Counted from the stretch's first letter, positions 7,742 through 18,119 are shown. The stretch: DNA of 64,000 nucleotides from Rhizobium sp. Root274 (GCF_001429245.1 NZ_LMJE01000001.1:1669564-1733563); one strand, 5' to 3'. The notes: generated by a model not told the origin, from the letters alone. Numbers and translations: made by a program.

Positions 7742-8845
7742 ATGAGCACTGCATCCGTACCCCTTCCGAACTGGATCAATTATGCGCTGCTGCCGCTGAT
7801 CAACCTCACGCTCGCCTTCCTGGTCTCGGGCCTCGTGGTCTGGATCATCGGCGAAAACCCATGGGAGGCGCTGCAACTGATGCTGCAGGGCGCACTCGGG
7901 CGCGGCGAAGGCATCGGCTTTACGCTCTTCTACGCGACGAACTTCATCTTCACCGGGCTTTCGGTGGCTGTCGCCTATCATGCCGGGCTGTTCAATATCG
8001 GCTCAGAGGGCCAGGCCTATGTGGGCGGCCTGGGTGCTGCCCTCGCCGCTCTGGCGCTCGACCATTATGTGCCATGGTATGTGACGATGCCGTTTGCGGT
8101 CATCGGTGCCGCTCTCTTCGGCGCCGCCTGGGCGATGATCCCGGCCCTGCTGCAGGCCAAGCGCGGCAGCCACATCGTCATCACCACGATCATGTTCAAC
8201 TTCATCGGTGCGGCGCTTATGGTCTATCTGCTGGTCAACGTGTTCATCGTTCCCGGCAAGATGGCGCCGGAAACGCGCACCTTCCTTGAAGGTGGGCAGT
8301 TGCCGAAGCTCGACTGGCTGATCGCCATGTTCGGTGGCAAGCTCGGCCCTGCCCCGTTCAACGTGTCCTTCCTCATCGCGCTCGTCATGTGCGTGGTGGT
8401 CTGGGTGTTGATCTGGCGGACAAAGCTTGGCTTTGAGATGCGGACCATGGGTCTCAGCCGCTCGGCTGCCGATTATGCCGGCATTTCCTACACCAAGATC
8501 GTGGTCATCACGATGCTGATCTCCGGCGGTCTCGCCGGCATGATGGCGCTCAACCCGGTTCTCGGCGCATCGGCACGCCTGCAGGTGGAATTTGTCGGCG
8601 GCGCCGGTTTTGTCGGGATTGCCGTATCGTTGATGGGACGAAACCATCCTCTCGGGATCGTCATTGCCGCCATCCTGTTCGGTGTTCTCTATCAGGGCGG
8701 CGCCGAGCTTTCCTTCGATATGCCGAACATCACCCGCGACATGATCGTGGTCATCCAGGGCCTCGTCATTCTGTTTGCCGGTGCGCTCGAATTCATGTGC
8801 CGGCCGATGATCGTTCGCGCCTACCAATCGTTTGTGAAGGGTTGA
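7742..8845 (+). CDS. Nucleoside ABC transporter permease 1
   Basis: 367 aa integral membrane protein of the BPD_transp_2 (LivH/RbsC/NupB) family with about eight to ten hydrophobic helices. Signatures include FNIGSEGQAYVGG, which recurs in related form in the second permease, and the ATPase-contact region MGLSRSAADYAGIS. It starts 7 bp after the ATPase stop and forms the heteromeric pore with the next gene product. Substrate assignment rests on the operon. Confidence 0.92.
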   Translation: MSTASVPLPNWINYALLPLINLTLAFLVSGLVVWIIGENPWEALQLMLQGALGRGEGIGFTLFYATNFIFTGLSVAVAYHAGLFNIGSEGQAYVGGLGAALAALALDHYVPWYVTMPFAVIGAALFGAAWAMIPALLQAKRGSHIVITTIMFNFIGAALMVYLLVNVFIVPGKMAPETRTFLEGGQLPKLDWLIAMFGGKLGPAPFNVSFLIALVMCVVVWVLIWRTKLGFEMRTMGLSRSAADYAGISYTKIVVITMLISGGLAGMMALNPVLGASARLQVEFVGGAGFVGIAVSLMGRNHPLGIVIAAILFGVLYQGGAELSFDMPNITRDMIVVIQGLVILFAGALEFMCRPMIVRAYQSFVKG

Positions 8846-8855
8846 GGACCAGACC

Positions 8856-9827
8856 ATGGATAGCTTCGACATCCTCATCAGCATTCTCGGATCGACCATC
8901 CGCCTGTCGATCCCGCTGATCTTCACCGCTCTTGCTGGTCTCTTTTCTGAACGCGCCGGCATCTTCGACATCGGGCTTGAGGGCAAGATGCTGGCTGCCG
9001 CGTTCGCGGCGGCCTGTACCGCGCATTTGACAGGCAACGCCTGGGCCGGACTTTGCGCCGGGATTGGCATTTCGCTGTTCTTCTCGCTGATCCACGGATT
9101 TGCCTCGATCACCAATCGTGGCAATCAGATCATTTCGGGCGTTGCTCTCAACTTCGTTGCGGCCGGGCTCACCGTCGTGCTTGGCCAGGCCTGGTTCGGC
9201 CAGGGCGGGCGCACGCCGCAGGTGACCAATGACGGTCGCTTTGCACCGATCATCCTGCCCGGAGCCGACGCGATGCGTGACGTGCCCTTCATCGGGCCGA
9301 TCTATGCGAACGTCATCTCGGGCAACAACATCCTGACCTATCTTGCATTCTTGGCCGTGCCGATTTCCTGGTGGGTGCTCTATCGTACGCGTTTCGGCCT
9401 CCGTCTGCGGGCGGTCGGTGAAAATCCGGGTGCTGTCGATACCGCCGGCATCTCGGTGACCTTCCTGCGCTACCGTGCGGTTCTGGTTGCGGGCTTCCTC
9501 TGCGGCTTTGCCGGCACCTATCTGGCGATCGCTCAGTCGGCAGCCTTCATCAAGGACATGTCGGCGGGCAAGGGTTATATCGCGCTTGCGGCACTCATCT
9601 TCGCGAAGTGGAAGCCTGTACCCGTGATGTTTGCCTGCCTGCTGTTCGGCTTCCTCGACGCGCTGGCGAACTTCATGCAGGGCAAGGCAGTTCCGGGCAT
9701 CGGCGAAGTGCCGGTGCAGATCTTTCAGGCTCTGCCCTATATCCTCACTTGTATCTTGCTGGCCGGCTTTATCGGCGCTGCCAACCCGCCGAAGGCCGGT
9801 GGCGTGCCCTATACCAAGGAGCGTTGA
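8856..9827 (+). CDS. Nucleoside ABC transporter permease 2
   Basis: 323 aa, BPD_transp_2 family, a shorter partner of the preceding permease (NupC/YufQ-like). FDIGLEGKMLAAAF near residue 40 is the equivalent of FNIGSEGQ in permease 1. LRAVGENPGAVDTAGISV is the cytoplasmic coupling segment, and the last helix is followed by NPPKAGG. It lies 10 bp after permease 1 and 3 bp before cdd, so the transport and salvage genes share one transcript. Confidence 0.92.
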   Translation: MDSFDILISILGSTIRLSIPLIFTALAGLFSERAGIFDIGLEGKMLAAAFAAACTAHLTGNAWAGLCAGIGISLFFSLIHGFASITNRGNQIISGVALNFVAAGLTVVLGQAWFGQGGRTPQVTNDGRFAPIILPGADAMRDVPFIGPIYANVISGNNILTYLAFLAVPISWWVLYRTRFGLRLRAVGENPGAVDTAGISVTFLRYRAVLVAGFLCGFAGTYLAIAQSAAFIKDMSAGKGYIALAALIFAKWKPVPVMFACLLFGFLDALANFMQGKAVPGIGEVPVQIFQALPYILTCILLAGFIGAANPPKAGGVPYTKER

Positions 9828-9830
9828 TCC

Positions 9831-10223
9831 ATGGCTCACGATCTGTTCGAGGCCGCACGCGGCGCAATGGCGTTTGCACATGCGCCCTATTCCAAATTCC
9901 CCGTCGGTGCGGGCATCCGCGCCGATGATGGGAAGATCTACACGGGGGCCAATATCGAGAACCTGTCCTTTCCGCAGGGCTGGTGCGCGGAGCCCACGGC
10001 AATCGGCTGCATGATCATGGGCGGCGGCAAACGCATCGTGGAGATGGCGGTTATTGCCGAAAAGCTCGCGCTCTGCCCGCCTTGCGGCGGTTGCCGCCAG
10101 AAGATTTCGGAATTCGCCAGCCCCGATACCAAGATTTATCTCTGCGACGAAGTCGGCGTGCAGAAGACCATGACCATGGATGAGCTGCTGCCGCTCAGCT
10201 TCAAGACGGACGTTATCGGATGA
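9831..10223 (+). CDS. cdd: Cytidine deaminase
   Basis: 130 aa, the small homotetrameric type. Cdd hydrolyses cytidine and deoxycytidine to uridine and deoxyuridine in the cytoplasm. The zinc site is visible as CAEPTAI (Cys ligand plus catalytic Glu) and CPPCGGCRQ (two Cys ligands); YSKFPVGAGI and NIENLSFPQGWCAE are the substrate-binding segments. It follows the permease gene by 3 bp and overlaps punA by 4 bp. Uridine and deoxyuridine produced here feed DeoA and Upp encoded nearby. Confidence 0.95.
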   Translation: MAHDLFEAARGAMAFAHAPYSKFPVGAGIRADDGKIYTGANIENLSFPQGWCAEPTAIGCMIMGGGKRIVEMAVIAEKLALCPPCGGCRQKISEFASPDTKIYLCDEVGVQKTMTMDELLPLSFKTDVIG

Positions 10224-11026
10224 AGGCCGCCGTCGATCTTCTGGTTGAGCGCCTGAACGGCCTGATGCCACGCTTTGGCATCGTTCTCGGGTCCGGCCTC
10301 GGATCTCTGGTAAACGAAGTCCGCGATGCTGTCCGCATTCCCTATTCAGACCTGCCGGGTTTTCCCGTCAGTGCCGTGTCCGGTCATGCCGGCGAACTGG
10401 TTGCCGGTTATCTCGGCAAGACGCCTGTCATCATGCTCGCAGGCCGCGTTCACTATTACGAACACGGCAATGCCAATGCGATGCGTGGACCGATCGAAGT
10501 GCTGATGGGTCTCGGCGTCCGATCGCTTATTCTGACCAATGCAGCAGGTTCGCTACGCGAGGACATGCCGCCGGGTTCGGTGATGCAAATCAGCGACCAC
10601 ATCAACTATTCCGGCATGAACCCGCTGATCGGCGAGCCGAGTGACGGGCGCTTTGTCGGGATGACGTCCGCCTATGACACCGATCTCGCTCTTGCCATGC
10701 GAGAAGCGGCGGCAGCAGAGGGCGTCGAGCTGCAGCAGGGGGTCTATATGTGGTTCTCCGGACCGAGCTTCGAAACGCCGGCCGAGATCCGGATGGCGCG
10801 CGTTCTCGGCGCGGATGCCGTCGGCATGTCGACCGTGCCGGAGGTTATCCTGGCACGTTTCTTTGGTCTCAGGGTTGCGGCAGCCTCCGTGATCACCAAT
10901 TATGGGGCAGGCATGACGGGTGGCGAACTCAGTCACGAAGAAACCAAGGACATGGCCCCGATCGGCGGCAAACGTCTGGCCCGCATCCTCACACGGATGA
11001 TCGGTGGAGGAAACGATATTGGATAA
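10220..11026 (+). CDS. punA: Purine-nucleoside phosphorylase, trimeric type
   Basis: 268 aa. It cleaves purine (deoxy)nucleosides with phosphate to base and (deoxy)ribose-1-phosphate. Trimeric PNP signatures are GSGLGSL near the N-terminus, SGHAGELV, GRVHYYEHG, NAAGSLR, the base-site SGPSFETPAEIRM and MSTVPEVILAR, and SVITNYGAGM. The EHG after HYYE differs from the common EGY. The start overlaps cdd and the 3' end carries the GGAGG ribosome site for deoC. Confidence 0.92.
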   Translation: MKAAVDLLVERLNGLMPRFGIVLGSGLGSLVNEVRDAVRIPYSDLPGFPVSAVSGHAGELVAGYLGKTPVIMLAGRVHYYEHGNANAMRGPIEVLMGLGVRSLILTNAAGSLREDMPPGSVMQISDHINYSGMNPLIGEPSDGRFVGMTSAYDTDLALAMREAAAAEGVELQQGVYMWFSGPSFETPAEIRMARVLGADAVGMSTVPEVILARFFGLRVAAASVITNYGAGMTGGELSHEETKDMAPIGGKRLARILTRMIGGGNDIG

Positions 11027-11789
11027 TCAGGAACTGCGCGCCGTTGCAACCAAGGCGCTGTCGCTTCTCGACCTCACAAACCTCAAGGATGACTGCACGC
11101 CCGAACAGATCGTTGCGCTCTGCAGCAAGGCACAGACGGCCTTCGGGCCGACGGCTGCGGTCTGCATCTGGCCACGTTTCGTGATGCAGGCTCGCACGTT
11201 GCTTGGCCCCAACAGTCCGATCCGTATTGCAACGGTGGTGAATTTCCCCTCCGGCGCGATGAAGGTGGAGGATGTGCTGGCAGAGACCCGCGATGCTGTT
11301 GCAGACGGTGCCGATGATATCGATCTCGTCATTCCCTACCGGGCCCTGGCTTCCGGCGACGAGCAGGCGGTGACGGACATGGTCGCGGCGGTGAAAGCAG
11401 CCTGCGGCAACGCAATCCTGAAGACGATCCTGGAAACCGGCGAACTCAAGGATGTCGCGTTGATCCGCAAGGCGTCTGATCTCTCGATTGCGGCAGGTTC
11501 TGATTTCGTCAAAACGTCGACCGGCAAAGTCGGCGTCAATGCCACGCTGGAAGCGGCCGACATCATGCTGCAGTCGATCCGCGACAGCCGCAAGAAGGTT
11601 GGCTTCAAGCCCGCCGGTGGTATCTCGACGGTCGCCGACGCGGCACTCTATCTGCGGCTTGCCGATACGATCATGGGCGAGGACTGGGTGATCCCGTCCA
11701 CCTTCCGTTTTGGAGCCTCCGGCCTGCTGGACGACATTCTGGCCGTTCTTTCAGGCGAGCGCTCGACCGCCGCAGCTTCGGGATACTGA
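11019..11789 (+). CDS. deoC: Deoxyribose-phosphate aldolase
   Basis: 256 aa from TTG 11019, chosen because GGAGG (11006-11010) is 8 bp upstream; a GTG at 11004 would place that SD inside the gene. DeoC splits 2-deoxyribose-5-phosphate to acetaldehyde and glyceraldehyde-3-phosphate. The Schiff-base lysine lies in [12 protein letters not shown], and [20 protein letters not shown] and KPAGGIST are further DERA signatures. It overlaps the end of punA by 8 bp and is 2 bp from deoA, so it is translationally coupled. Confidence 0.95.
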   Translation: MDNQELRAVATKALSLLDLTNLKDDCTPEQIVALCSKAQTAFGPTAAVCIWPRFVMQARTLLGPNSPIRIATVVNFPSGAMKVEDVLAETRDAVADGADDIDLVIPYRALASGDEQAVTDMVAAVKAACGNAILKTILETGELKDVALIRKASDLSIAAGSDFVKTSTGKVGVNATLEAADIMLQSIRDSRKKVGFKPAGGISTVADAALYLRLADTIMGEDWVIPSTFRFGASGLLDDILAVLSGERSTAAASGY

Positions 11790-11791
11790 TC

Positions 11792-13108
11792 ATGCTACCG
11801 CAGGAGATCATCCGACGCAAGCGGGACGGTGGCGTGTTGTCGGCCGCCGAAATCTCCGGCTTTATCGAGGGGCTCTCCAACGAGACGATTTCCGAAGGAC
11901 AAGTGGCGGCCTTCGCCATGGCGGTCTTCTTTCGGGGCATGACGCCTGAGGAGATCGTGGTGCTGACCCTTGCGATGCGCGATTCCGGCGATGTCCTGTC
12001 TTGGTCTGGTGTCGGCAAGCCGATCGCGGACAAACATTCGACCGGCGGCGTCGGCGACAATGTCTCGCTGATGCTGGCCCCGATCGTTGCGGCCTGTGGA
12101 CTTGCCGTGCCGATGATCTCGGGCCGTGGACTCGGCCATACCGGCGGGACGCTCGACAAGCTGCAGTCGATCCCTGGTTACAATGTGATGCCTGATAATG
12201 TCACCTTCCGGCGGACGGTGGACAGGGCCGGCTGCGCCATCATCGGTCAGACCGGTGATCTGGCGCCGGCCGACAAACGGCTCTATGCGATCCGGGACGT
12301 GACCGCGACGGTGGAATCGATTCCCCTGATCACGGCCTCCATCCTCTCGAAGAAGCTCGCTGCCGGGCTTGAAAGCCTCGTGCTCGACGTCAAGGTGGGC
12401 AACGGCGCGTTCATGGCAAAGGCGGAGGATGCCGAAGCCCTGGCTCGCTCGCTGGTGCGTGTGGCGAACGGCGCTGGTGTGAGGACAACCGCGCTTCTCA
12501 CCGACATGAACGAGCCGCTCGCCGATTGTGCCGGCAATGCGATCGAGGTGCAGAATGCTGTCGACTTTCTCAAAGGCAGGAAGGGCGGCACGCGGCTGGA
12601 AGAGGTGACGCTCGCTTTTGGCGCCGAGATGCTGGTCAATGCCGGTCTCGAAACGGACCATGGCATCGCCTATGCCCGCTGCGTCGACGCTCTCGGCTCC
12701 GGCCATGCAGCGGACGTTTTCGGGAAGATGGTACACGAGCTGGGTGGCCCCTCCGACTTCATGGAGAGGCCAGATCACTATCTACCACGGGCCAAGGTCG
12801 AGATCGCTGTAGAGGCGCCCGAAGACGGGTTTCTCAGTGCGTGCGATACGCGCGCGCTTGGACTTGCCGTGGTTGCGCTGGGCGGCGGGCGAAAGCGGCC
12901 GAGCGACAGTATCGACCACGGCGTCGGCCTGTCCGGCTTCAAGCCGCTGGGAACCGCAGTAAGCAGAGGCGAGCCGATTGCCTTCGTGCAGGCCAATACC
13001 GAACCCTCAGCGAGGGAGGCCGCCAAAGCGGTCCTTTCCAGCTACCAGATCCGGCAAGAGAGGCCGTCTGCCACTCCGGTGATTGGCCTTCGCATTGGCG
13101 CTCAGTGA
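11792..13108 (+). CDS. deoA: Thymidine phosphorylase
   Basis: 438 aa, full length for DeoA. It phosphorolyses thymidine and deoxyuridine to base and deoxyribose-1-phosphate. The phosphate-binding [27 protein letters not shown] and the region around [16 protein letters not shown] match the nucleoside phosphorylase II family. [13 protein letters not shown] at the N-terminus is typical. It is the last gene of the plus-strand operon and ends 3 bp before the stop of the convergent protease gene; I see no intrinsic terminator between them. Confidence 0.95.
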   Translation: MLPQEIIRRKRDGGVLSAAEISGFIEGLSNETISEGQVAAFAMAVFFRGMTPEEIVVLTLAMRDSGDVLSWSGVGKPIADKHSTGGVGDNVSLMLAPIVAACGLAVPMISGRGLGHTGGTLDKLQSIPGYNVMPDNVTFRRTVDRAGCAIIGQTGDLAPADKRLYAIRDVTATVESIPLITASILSKKLAAGLESLVLDVKVGNGAFMAKAEDAEALARSLVRVANGAGVRTTALLTDMNEPLADCAGNAIEVQNAVDFLKGRKGGTRLEEVTLAFGAEMLVNAGLETDHGIAYARCVDALGSGHAADVFGKMVHELGGPSDFMERPDHYLPRAKVEIAVEAPEDGFLSACDTRALGLAVVALGGGRKRPSDSIDHGVGLSGFKPLGTAVSRGEPIAFVQANTEPSAREAAKAVLSSYQIRQERPSATPVIGLRIGAQ

Positions 13109-13111
13109 ACG

Positions 13112-13624
13112 TTACTGCACGAGGCGCATGACGCGCTGTTCGGCCGAGTAGGACTTGAGCTTTTGCAGGAAGCTCATGCCGATCAGGGTGGACGAAAGAG
13201 CCTCGTCCTTCAGGACAAAGGCGTCGACGTCGCGAACCCGGATGCTGCCGATCTCGATCCTGTTGAGGACGACGTGTGCTGCCTTGATGCCACCGTTCGC
13301 CGTGCTCACGTCGTAGCGGAAGTCAAGCGCAGCCGGACTGATACCGAGCCGCCGTGCTGTCGAAACGTTAATTGCAACCAACGAAGCGCCCGTATCGACC
13401 ATGGCTCCGACGGGTTTGCCGTTCATCTTGAAGGTGCCGGCATAGTGGCCGCCCGGTCCCATGGTGAGGACGGTCTGACCCGAGCCGGTGGAGACAGGTT
13501 TAGCTGCCGTCTCACCTGATGGCCCCTCCTTATGAAGCAGGGCTTCGACCTTCTGGGCGATCGTCGGCCACTGGCTGGCGGAAAGCGCGAGCATCAGGAC
13601 GGTGAACAGCGTGCGGGCGAACAT
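13112..13624 (-). CDS. Retropepsin-like aspartic protease, membrane anchored
   Basis: 170 aa. An N-terminal hydrophobic segment (residues about 1-20) predicts membrane anchoring or export. The core has VDTGASLVAIN, the single D-T-G active site of clan AA retroviral-type proteases (TIGR02281 family), and a later IGMSFLQKL flap-like segment. These proteins act as homodimers. ATG 13624 was chosen because it starts the signal segment directly. It is downstream of upp on the same strand, behind a terminator, and convergent with deoA. Its substrate is unknown. Confidence 0.85.
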   Translation of the reverse strand: MFARTLFTVLMLALSASQWPTIAQKVEALLHKEGPSGETAAKPVSTGSGQTVLTMGPGGHYAGTFKMNGKPVGAMVDTGASLVAINVSTARRLGISPAALDFRYDVSTANGGIKAAHVVLNRIEIGSIRVRDVDAFVLKDEALSSTLIGMSFLQKLKSYSAEQRVMRLVQ

Positions 13625-13695
13625 CGGCGCTCCTCGAGTGTATCGCGCAGACTGTAGCAGCCCCAAGTTTCCTACTGGATAGCGCATATGCAGAA

Positions 13696-13723
13696 ACGGC
13701 CCGAAACAGGTGTTTCGGGCCGT
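13696..13723 (-). terminator. Perfect 13-bp inverted repeat, terminator of upp
   Basis: ACGGCCCGAAACA (13696-13708) and TGTTTCGGGCCGT (13711-13723) are perfectly complementary with only 2 bp between them. On the minus strand the stem is followed by TTTCTG, a weak U tract. It lies 25 bp after the upp stop and upstream of the protease gene. Confidence 0.7.
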
Positions 13724-13748
13724 CAAAGCTTGCGATCTGGTTAAGGAA

Positions 13749-14378
13749 TCATTTCGTCCCGTACATCCGGTCGCCCGCGTCGCCGAGGCCCGGCATGATG
13801 TAGCCCTTCTCGTTGAGGTGGCTGTCGATCGAGGCGGTGAAGATCGGCACGTCCGGGTGGACGGCATGAAAGTTCTTGATGCCTTCCGGGGCCGCCAGCA
13901 GGCAAAGGAAGCGAATGTTCTTCGCGCCGCGTTCCTTGAGCTTGTCGATGGCCGCGATCGAGGAATTGCCGGTTGCGAGCATCGGATCGACAACGATGAT
14001 CAGACGTTCCGAGAGCGCCTCCGGCGCCTTGAAGTAATATTCGACGGCCTGCAGCGTTTCGTGATCACGGTAGACGCCGACATGGGCGACGCGGGCGGCC
14101 GGCACCAGTTCCAGCATGCCTTCCAGGAGACCGTTGCCAGCGCGCAAGATGGAGGCAAAGACCAGCTTCTTGCCTTCGAGGATCGGCGACTGCATTTCAG
14201 TCAGCGGCGTCTCGATCGTCTCCATCGTCAGTTCGAGATCGCGCGTGACCTCGTAGCAGAGAAGGGTCGAGATTTCGCGCAGCAGCCGGCGAAAGCTGGA
14301 GGTCGAGGTTTCCTTGCGGCGCATGATCGTCAGCTTGTGCTGCACGAGAGGGTGGTTGATGACTGTTACGCCGTCCAT
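13749..14378 (-). CDS. upp: Uracil phosphoribosyltransferase
   Basis: 209 aa. Upp makes UMP from uracil and PRPP. Family marks are [13 protein letters not shown] at the N-terminus, [12 protein letters not shown] and the PRPP loop [11 protein letters not shown]; the C-terminal [17 protein letters not shown] segment contacts uracil. It is the last gene of the deoB-add-upp arm, 107 bp after add, and is followed by a strong hairpin. Confidence 0.96.
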   Translation of the reverse strand: MDGVTVINHPLVQHKLTIMRRKETSTSSFRRLLREISTLLCYEVTRDLELTMETIETPLTEMQSPILEGKKLVFASILRAGNGLLEGMLELVPAARVAHVGVYRDHETLQAVEYYFKAPEALSERLIIVVDPMLATGNSSIAAIDKLKERGAKNIRFLCLLAAPEGIKNFHAVHPDVPIFTASIDSHLNEKGYIMPGLGDAGDRMYGTK

Positions 14379-14485
14379 GGATCGAGCCTTCTTTTCTTCT
14401 TGTCTTCGGTTGCGTCTATTTTCACGTTCTCAGTGAGAGCCGCAAGAGCGGGCATAGATTTTGACGCGTCTTCAACAGGACGGCG

Positions 14486-15454
14486 TCAGAGTTTCGCCAG
14501 CAGGGTGGCCCGTGTTTGCTCGTCGACGAAGGCCGCTTCGATCGCTGTGCGCGTCATGGCGTTGATGTCGTCATGCGAAAAGCGGAATTCCGTTTCCGCC
14601 AGCTCGTATTCCCGGGCAAGCGAAGTGTGAAAGAAGGGCGGATCGTCGGAATTGATACAGACGCGGACACCGGCATCGCGGAGCTTGCGCAAGGGATGGC
14701 TCTGGAAGTCGGGATAGACCGAAAGGGCGATATTCGAACCGGGGCAGACTTCGAGAACGGTTCCGAGATCGGCGAGACGGCGAACGAGATCCGCATCCTC
14801 GATGGCGCGCACGCCGTGGCCGATGCGGGCCGGCTTCACAAGATCCAGCGCATCGGCGACACTGAAGGCGCCGCAGACTTCGCCAGCGTGGATGGTGAGG
14901 CCGAGCCCCGCTTCGCGGGCGATATCGAAGGCCTTGGCATAGTCTGCCACGCGGCCCATGCGCTCCTCGCCAGCCATGTTGAAGCCGGTGATCAGTAGGT
15001 TGGTGCTGCGTGCAGCATATTCGGCAGCGGCGATCACGCTTTCAGGGCCGAAATGGCGCTCACCCGTGACAAGGATGCGGACTTCGATACCGGTTGCCGC
15101 CTTCGCGCTCTCGATACCGGCCGTGACGCCAGCCAGATAGTTGTCGGCACCGAGACCGATGCGATCACCGTGATCGGGCGAGACGATAAGCTCACTGTAA
15201 ATGGTGCCGACCGATGCCAATTCCCGCAGATAGGTCTCTGTCAGGAGGGCATAATCTTCTTCCGTGCGGAAAAGACTGGCGACCTTGTCATAGGCCTTGA
15301 TGAACTCGGCAAAGTCTTTCCAGGCGTAGCCGCCGCCATCCATGAAACTGGCGGGATCGACGCCGTATTTGCGGGCCTGATCGAGGGTGAGTTCCGGGGG
15401 CGCCGCACCTTCGAGATGACAGTGCAGTTCGGCCTTTTTCAGCTGTGTCGTCAC
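14486..15454 (-). CDS. add: Adenosine deaminase
   Basis: 322 aa from GTG 15454, which overlaps the deoB stop (GTGA) and follows GGAGC. Add converts adenosine and deoxyadenosine to inosine and deoxyinosine. Zinc and catalytic motifs are AELHCHLEG (HxH), [25 protein letters not shown] and NSDDPPFF, in the order expected of the amidohydrolase-fold deaminases. Products feed PunA. Bacterial Add and the closely related adenine deaminases share these motifs; the adenosine call is supported by the deo-gene context. Confidence 0.9.
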   Translation of the reverse strand: MTTQLKKAELHCHLEGAAPPELTLDQARKYGVDPASFMDGGGYAWKDFAEFIKAYDKVASLFRTEEDYALLTETYLRELASVGTIYSELIVSPDHGDRIGLGADNYLAGVTAGIESAKAATGIEVRILVTGERHFGPESVIAAAEYAARSTNLLITGFNMAGEERMGRVADYAKAFDIAREAGLGLTIHAGEVCGAFSVADALDLVKPARIGHGVRAIEDADLVRRLADLGTVLEVCPGSNIALSVYPDFQSHPLRKLRDAGVRVCINSDDPPFFHTSLAREYELAETEFRFSHDDINAMTRTAIEAAFVDEQTRATLLAKL

Positions 15455-16671
15455 AGGAAGCTCCGTCCATGGCGGCCGGGCGCGATGCCCAGATGCGCAG
15501 CAATGGTTTCGCCGATATCGGCATAGGTGTTCCGCAGGCCGATGTTGCGCGAGCGGATGCTCGGCCCGAAACACATGATCGGCACGCGCTCGCGCGTATG
15601 GTCCGTGCCGCGCCAGGTCGGATCGCAACCGTGGTCAGCCGTCATCAACACAATGTCGCCCGGCTTCAGCTTGCGGTGGACTTCGGGCAGGCGGCGATCG
15701 AAAGCTTCCAGTGCTGCAGCGTAGCCTGGAACGTCACGACGATGGCCATACAACATGTCGAAATCGACGAAATTGGTAAAGACAAGATCGCCGTCTTCCG
15801 CCTCGTCGATGGTCTTCAGGGTCGCGTCCATGAGGGCGGCATTGCCATTTGCCTTGATCATGCGGCTCACGCCTTGGTGCGCAAAGATATCGGCAATCTT
15901 GCCGACCGCATGCACCTTCCTGCCCTGATCGACCAGACGATCGAGCAGCGTTGGCTCCGGTGGCAAAACGGAATAGTCGCGCCGGTTGCCCGTGCGCTCA
16001 AAGCTCTGCACGGTCTCGCCGATGAAGGGGCGCGCAATGACCCGGCCGATGTTCAAGGGATCCAGCAGCTTGCGGACGATCTGGCACAGCGACAGCAGAC
16101 GCTCCAGGCCAAAGTGCGTTTCGTGGGCCGCGATCTGGAAGACCGAGTCCGACGATGTGTAGCAAATGGGTTTGCCGGTGCGGATATGCTCCTCGCCGTA
16201 ACGGGCAATGACTTCCGTACCCGACGCATGGCAGTTTCCGAGGATGCCTTGCAGGTTTGCCTCGCGGCAGATGGCTTCGACAAGATCGGGCGGAAAGGCT
16301 TCGTTGCCCTCCGGGAAGTAGCCCCAGTCAAACATCACAGGCGTACCGGCAATTTCCCAGTGTCCGGAGGGCGTATCCTTGCCGTGCGAGACTTCGCTTG
16401 CCGCACCATGCAAGCCGAAAACACGCTCCGGCACCGGCATGCCGGCGGGTAAGCGCCCCGTCGCCAGTTTGGCGGCATTCAAAAGACCAAGGGCTGAGAG
16501 GTTGGGAAGCACCAGGGGGCCTTGCCGCAATCCCTTGCGATTCCCAGCCCCCGCCGCACAAAATTCGGCAATATGACCCAGCGTATCGGAGCCGTCATCA
16601 CCATAGGCGGGCGCATCAGACGCACCGCCTATACCAAAGGAATCGAGGACGAAAAGAAATGCGCGTGCCAT
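15451..16671 (-). CDS. deoB: Phosphopentomutase
   Basis: 406 aa, full length. DeoB interconverts (deoxy)ribose-1-phosphate and -5-phosphate, linking PunA and DeoA to DeoC. The alkaline-phosphatase-superfamily metal sites are visible: VLDSFGIGG at the N-terminus (Asp), [14 protein letters not shown], and [19 protein letters not shown] near the C-terminus. It heads the minus-strand arm and overlaps add by 4 bp. Its separation from deoC/deoA on the other strand is unlike the single deoCABD operon of enteric bacteria. Confidence 0.96.
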   Translation of the reverse strand: MARAFLFVLDSFGIGGASDAPAYGDDGSDTLGHIAEFCAAGAGNRKGLRQGPLVLPNLSALGLLNAAKLATGRLPAGMPVPERVFGLHGAASEVSHGKDTPSGHWEIAGTPVMFDWGYFPEGNEAFPPDLVEAICREANLQGILGNCHASGTEVIARYGEEHIRTGKPICYTSSDSVFQIAAHETHFGLERLLSLCQIVRKLLDPLNIGRVIARPFIGETVQSFERTGNRRDYSVLPPEPTLLDRLVDQGRKVHAVGKIADIFAHQGVSRMIKANGNAALMDATLKTIDEAEDGDLVFTNFVDFDMLYGHRRDVPGYAAALEAFDRRLPEVHRKLKPGDIVLMTADHGCDPTWRGTDHTRERVPIMCFGPSIRSRNIGLRNTYADIGETIAAHLGIAPGRHGRSFL

Positions 16672-16760
16672 GCCTTACCCAAGGACCGGCCCTGGATCTT
16701 GCTGGCCGGCGTCTATCAGCATCATTAGCCGGTGGACCCTGGCTTGGCAAATGTTGCCGA

Positions 16761-17378
16761 TCAGCAGTCGCTGCAGGTGATTTCGGTGCCCAGACGCTGG
16801 CGGTAGTAGAACTCGCGGTAGAGGGTCAGGCTTTTCTTGCCCCCGCTCACAAGGCCCGGCAGGTAGGTCATCAGTTCATGGGAGACACTGAGCTCACTGC
16901 GAATCAAGAAGGTATCGGCCACCAGCAAATCAGCCGGAACCGGCGGCGTGGTGCCGACGGCATAAGGCACGACACCTGTAGACGACCAGGACCAGGCAAC
17001 CTTGGGAGCCTTGGTGCTGTCGATCTTGATGGCGGTCACCTTGATCAGAAGATTATTGGTCGGATAGGGCACGAAGATCGCCTTGGCGACATCCGGCATG
17101 GTGACCAGGAGGGACTTGGTAACCTTTTCCTCACGAGCAACGATATCGGCGACGGCGCTGCTCGCCATCGATGTCTTCTTCGCGACACTGAAGCCCATGG
17201 TGAGCTCAAAGGACATCAGATAAAGGACGAGAAGCATAGGCGCGACGAGGGCGAATTCGACGCCGCCCACGCCCTGCTTGTCGAGCAAAATGTCCCGCAG
17301 ACGAAGGAATATCCCCGTGTATCGATCGGGCAATCCGGACGCTTTGTGCCGCAGACGTTCGAGATGACCCTGGATCAT
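16761..17378 (-). CDS. TadE/TadG-like pilus assembly protein 2
   Basis: 205 aa. A single hydrophobic segment at about residues 38-62 is preceded by DKQGVGGVEFALVAP, which fits the TadE-type prepilin processing motif (Gly before xxxEF). The remainder is a predicted periplasmic domain ending in CSDC, a possible disulfide. Such minor pseudopilins are required for Flp pilus formation in Tad systems. ATG 17378 overlaps the stop of the upstream TadE-like gene by 4 bp. No Walker or enzyme motif is seen. Confidence 0.82.
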   Translation of the reverse strand: MIQGHLERLRHKASGLPDRYTGIFLRLRDILLDKQGVGGVEFALVAPMLLVLYLMSFELTMGFSVAKKTSMASSAVADIVAREEKVTKSLLVTMPDVAKAIFVPYPTNNLLIKVTAIKIDSTKAPKVAWSWSSTGVVPYAVGTTPPVPADLLVADTFLIRSELSVSHELMTYLPGLVSGGKKSLTLYREFYYRQRLGTEITCSDC

Positions 17379-18010
17379 GGATATTTCTCATTCTTGAACG
17401 CGGTCGTCGCCACAATCAGGAAGTCGCTCGGCATGGACCCGTCTGCAGGCCGGATTGTGGTGATGTAGGGACGCACGAGATCCGTAATCACCTGCCAACG
17501 GTAGTAGGCGCGCAACATGTTGATCGTTTCCGGGCCACCGGGCGTGAAGGCGAACGTCGCAGGGTTGATGTCGGAATAAGCCGCCGTCGTCATCCGCGGA
17601 ATTGTGGTCGGTATCGCGGCGAAGGTCGAGAACGTGCGGGCGTCAATGTAGAGCTTGGCCGCCGTCGTCACTTCCGTTGCCGAACAGGTGATGAGAATTT
17701 TCACCTCGTCGCAGAACAGCTGCCGGAATTGCTCCTTGGTCTTGTCTGTCGAGCGGTTGAGACCATAGGTGATCTGCCCCGTGCGGATTTGGCGCCCCAG
17801 CGTGTTTACGGCGTTGGTCACGAGTTGCTCGGCGGCAAACGCGATGAACGTTTCGAGAATAGCAAAGATGATCATGAAGTAGGGGATGGAGAGGATCGCG
17901 AATTCGATCGCAGCGGATCCCTCTCGCGAACGCACCAACCGCTTCCAGATGCGACCTGTCCGCATCTTGGGTGATTTCGCATCATGCTGATGGTTTCTTT
18001 GGCTGTTCAT
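17375..18010 (-). CDS. TadE/TadG-like pilus assembly protein 1
   Basis: 211 aa. A basic N-terminus (about residues 1-30) precedes REGSAAIEFAILSIPYF, the TadE-like prepilin motif with Gly, then the +5 Glu-Phe of the hydrophobic helix. The rest is a predicted periplasmic domain with two cysteines. It is cotranscribed with a second TadE-like gene downstream and a secretin N-domain protein upstream. It should be processed by the CpaA peptidase encoded on the other strand; that is inferred from the family. Confidence 0.85.
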   Translation of the reverse strand: MNSQRNHQHDAKSPKMRTGRIWKRLVRSREGSAAIEFAILSIPYFMIIFAILETFIAFAAEQLVTNAVNTLGRQIRTGQITYGLNRSTDKTKEQFRQLFCDEVKILITCSATEVTTAAKLYIDARTFSTFAAIPTTIPRMTTAAYSDINPATFAFTPGGPETINMLRAYYRWQVITDLVRPYITTIRPADGSMPSDFLIVATTAFKNEKYP

Positions 18011-18119
18011 AGCCCCGCCCGCTCCGGATGTTGGAGCAGAGGCTAAGCGCCAAGTATTGATTTTCCGTTTCCGAACTCTTTAGACTTGCGTCAGTCCCGG
18101 AAAGTCCGATGAGGGATTT

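Noticed and set aside
8793-10271. Long minus-strand frame (492 codons) opposite permease 2 and cdd.
   Set aside because: Same reason: antisense shadow of conserved genes.
13696-13723. Perfect inverted repeat as a mobile-element end or attachment site.
   Set aside because: Single copy, no direct repeats and placed exactly as a terminator behind upp.
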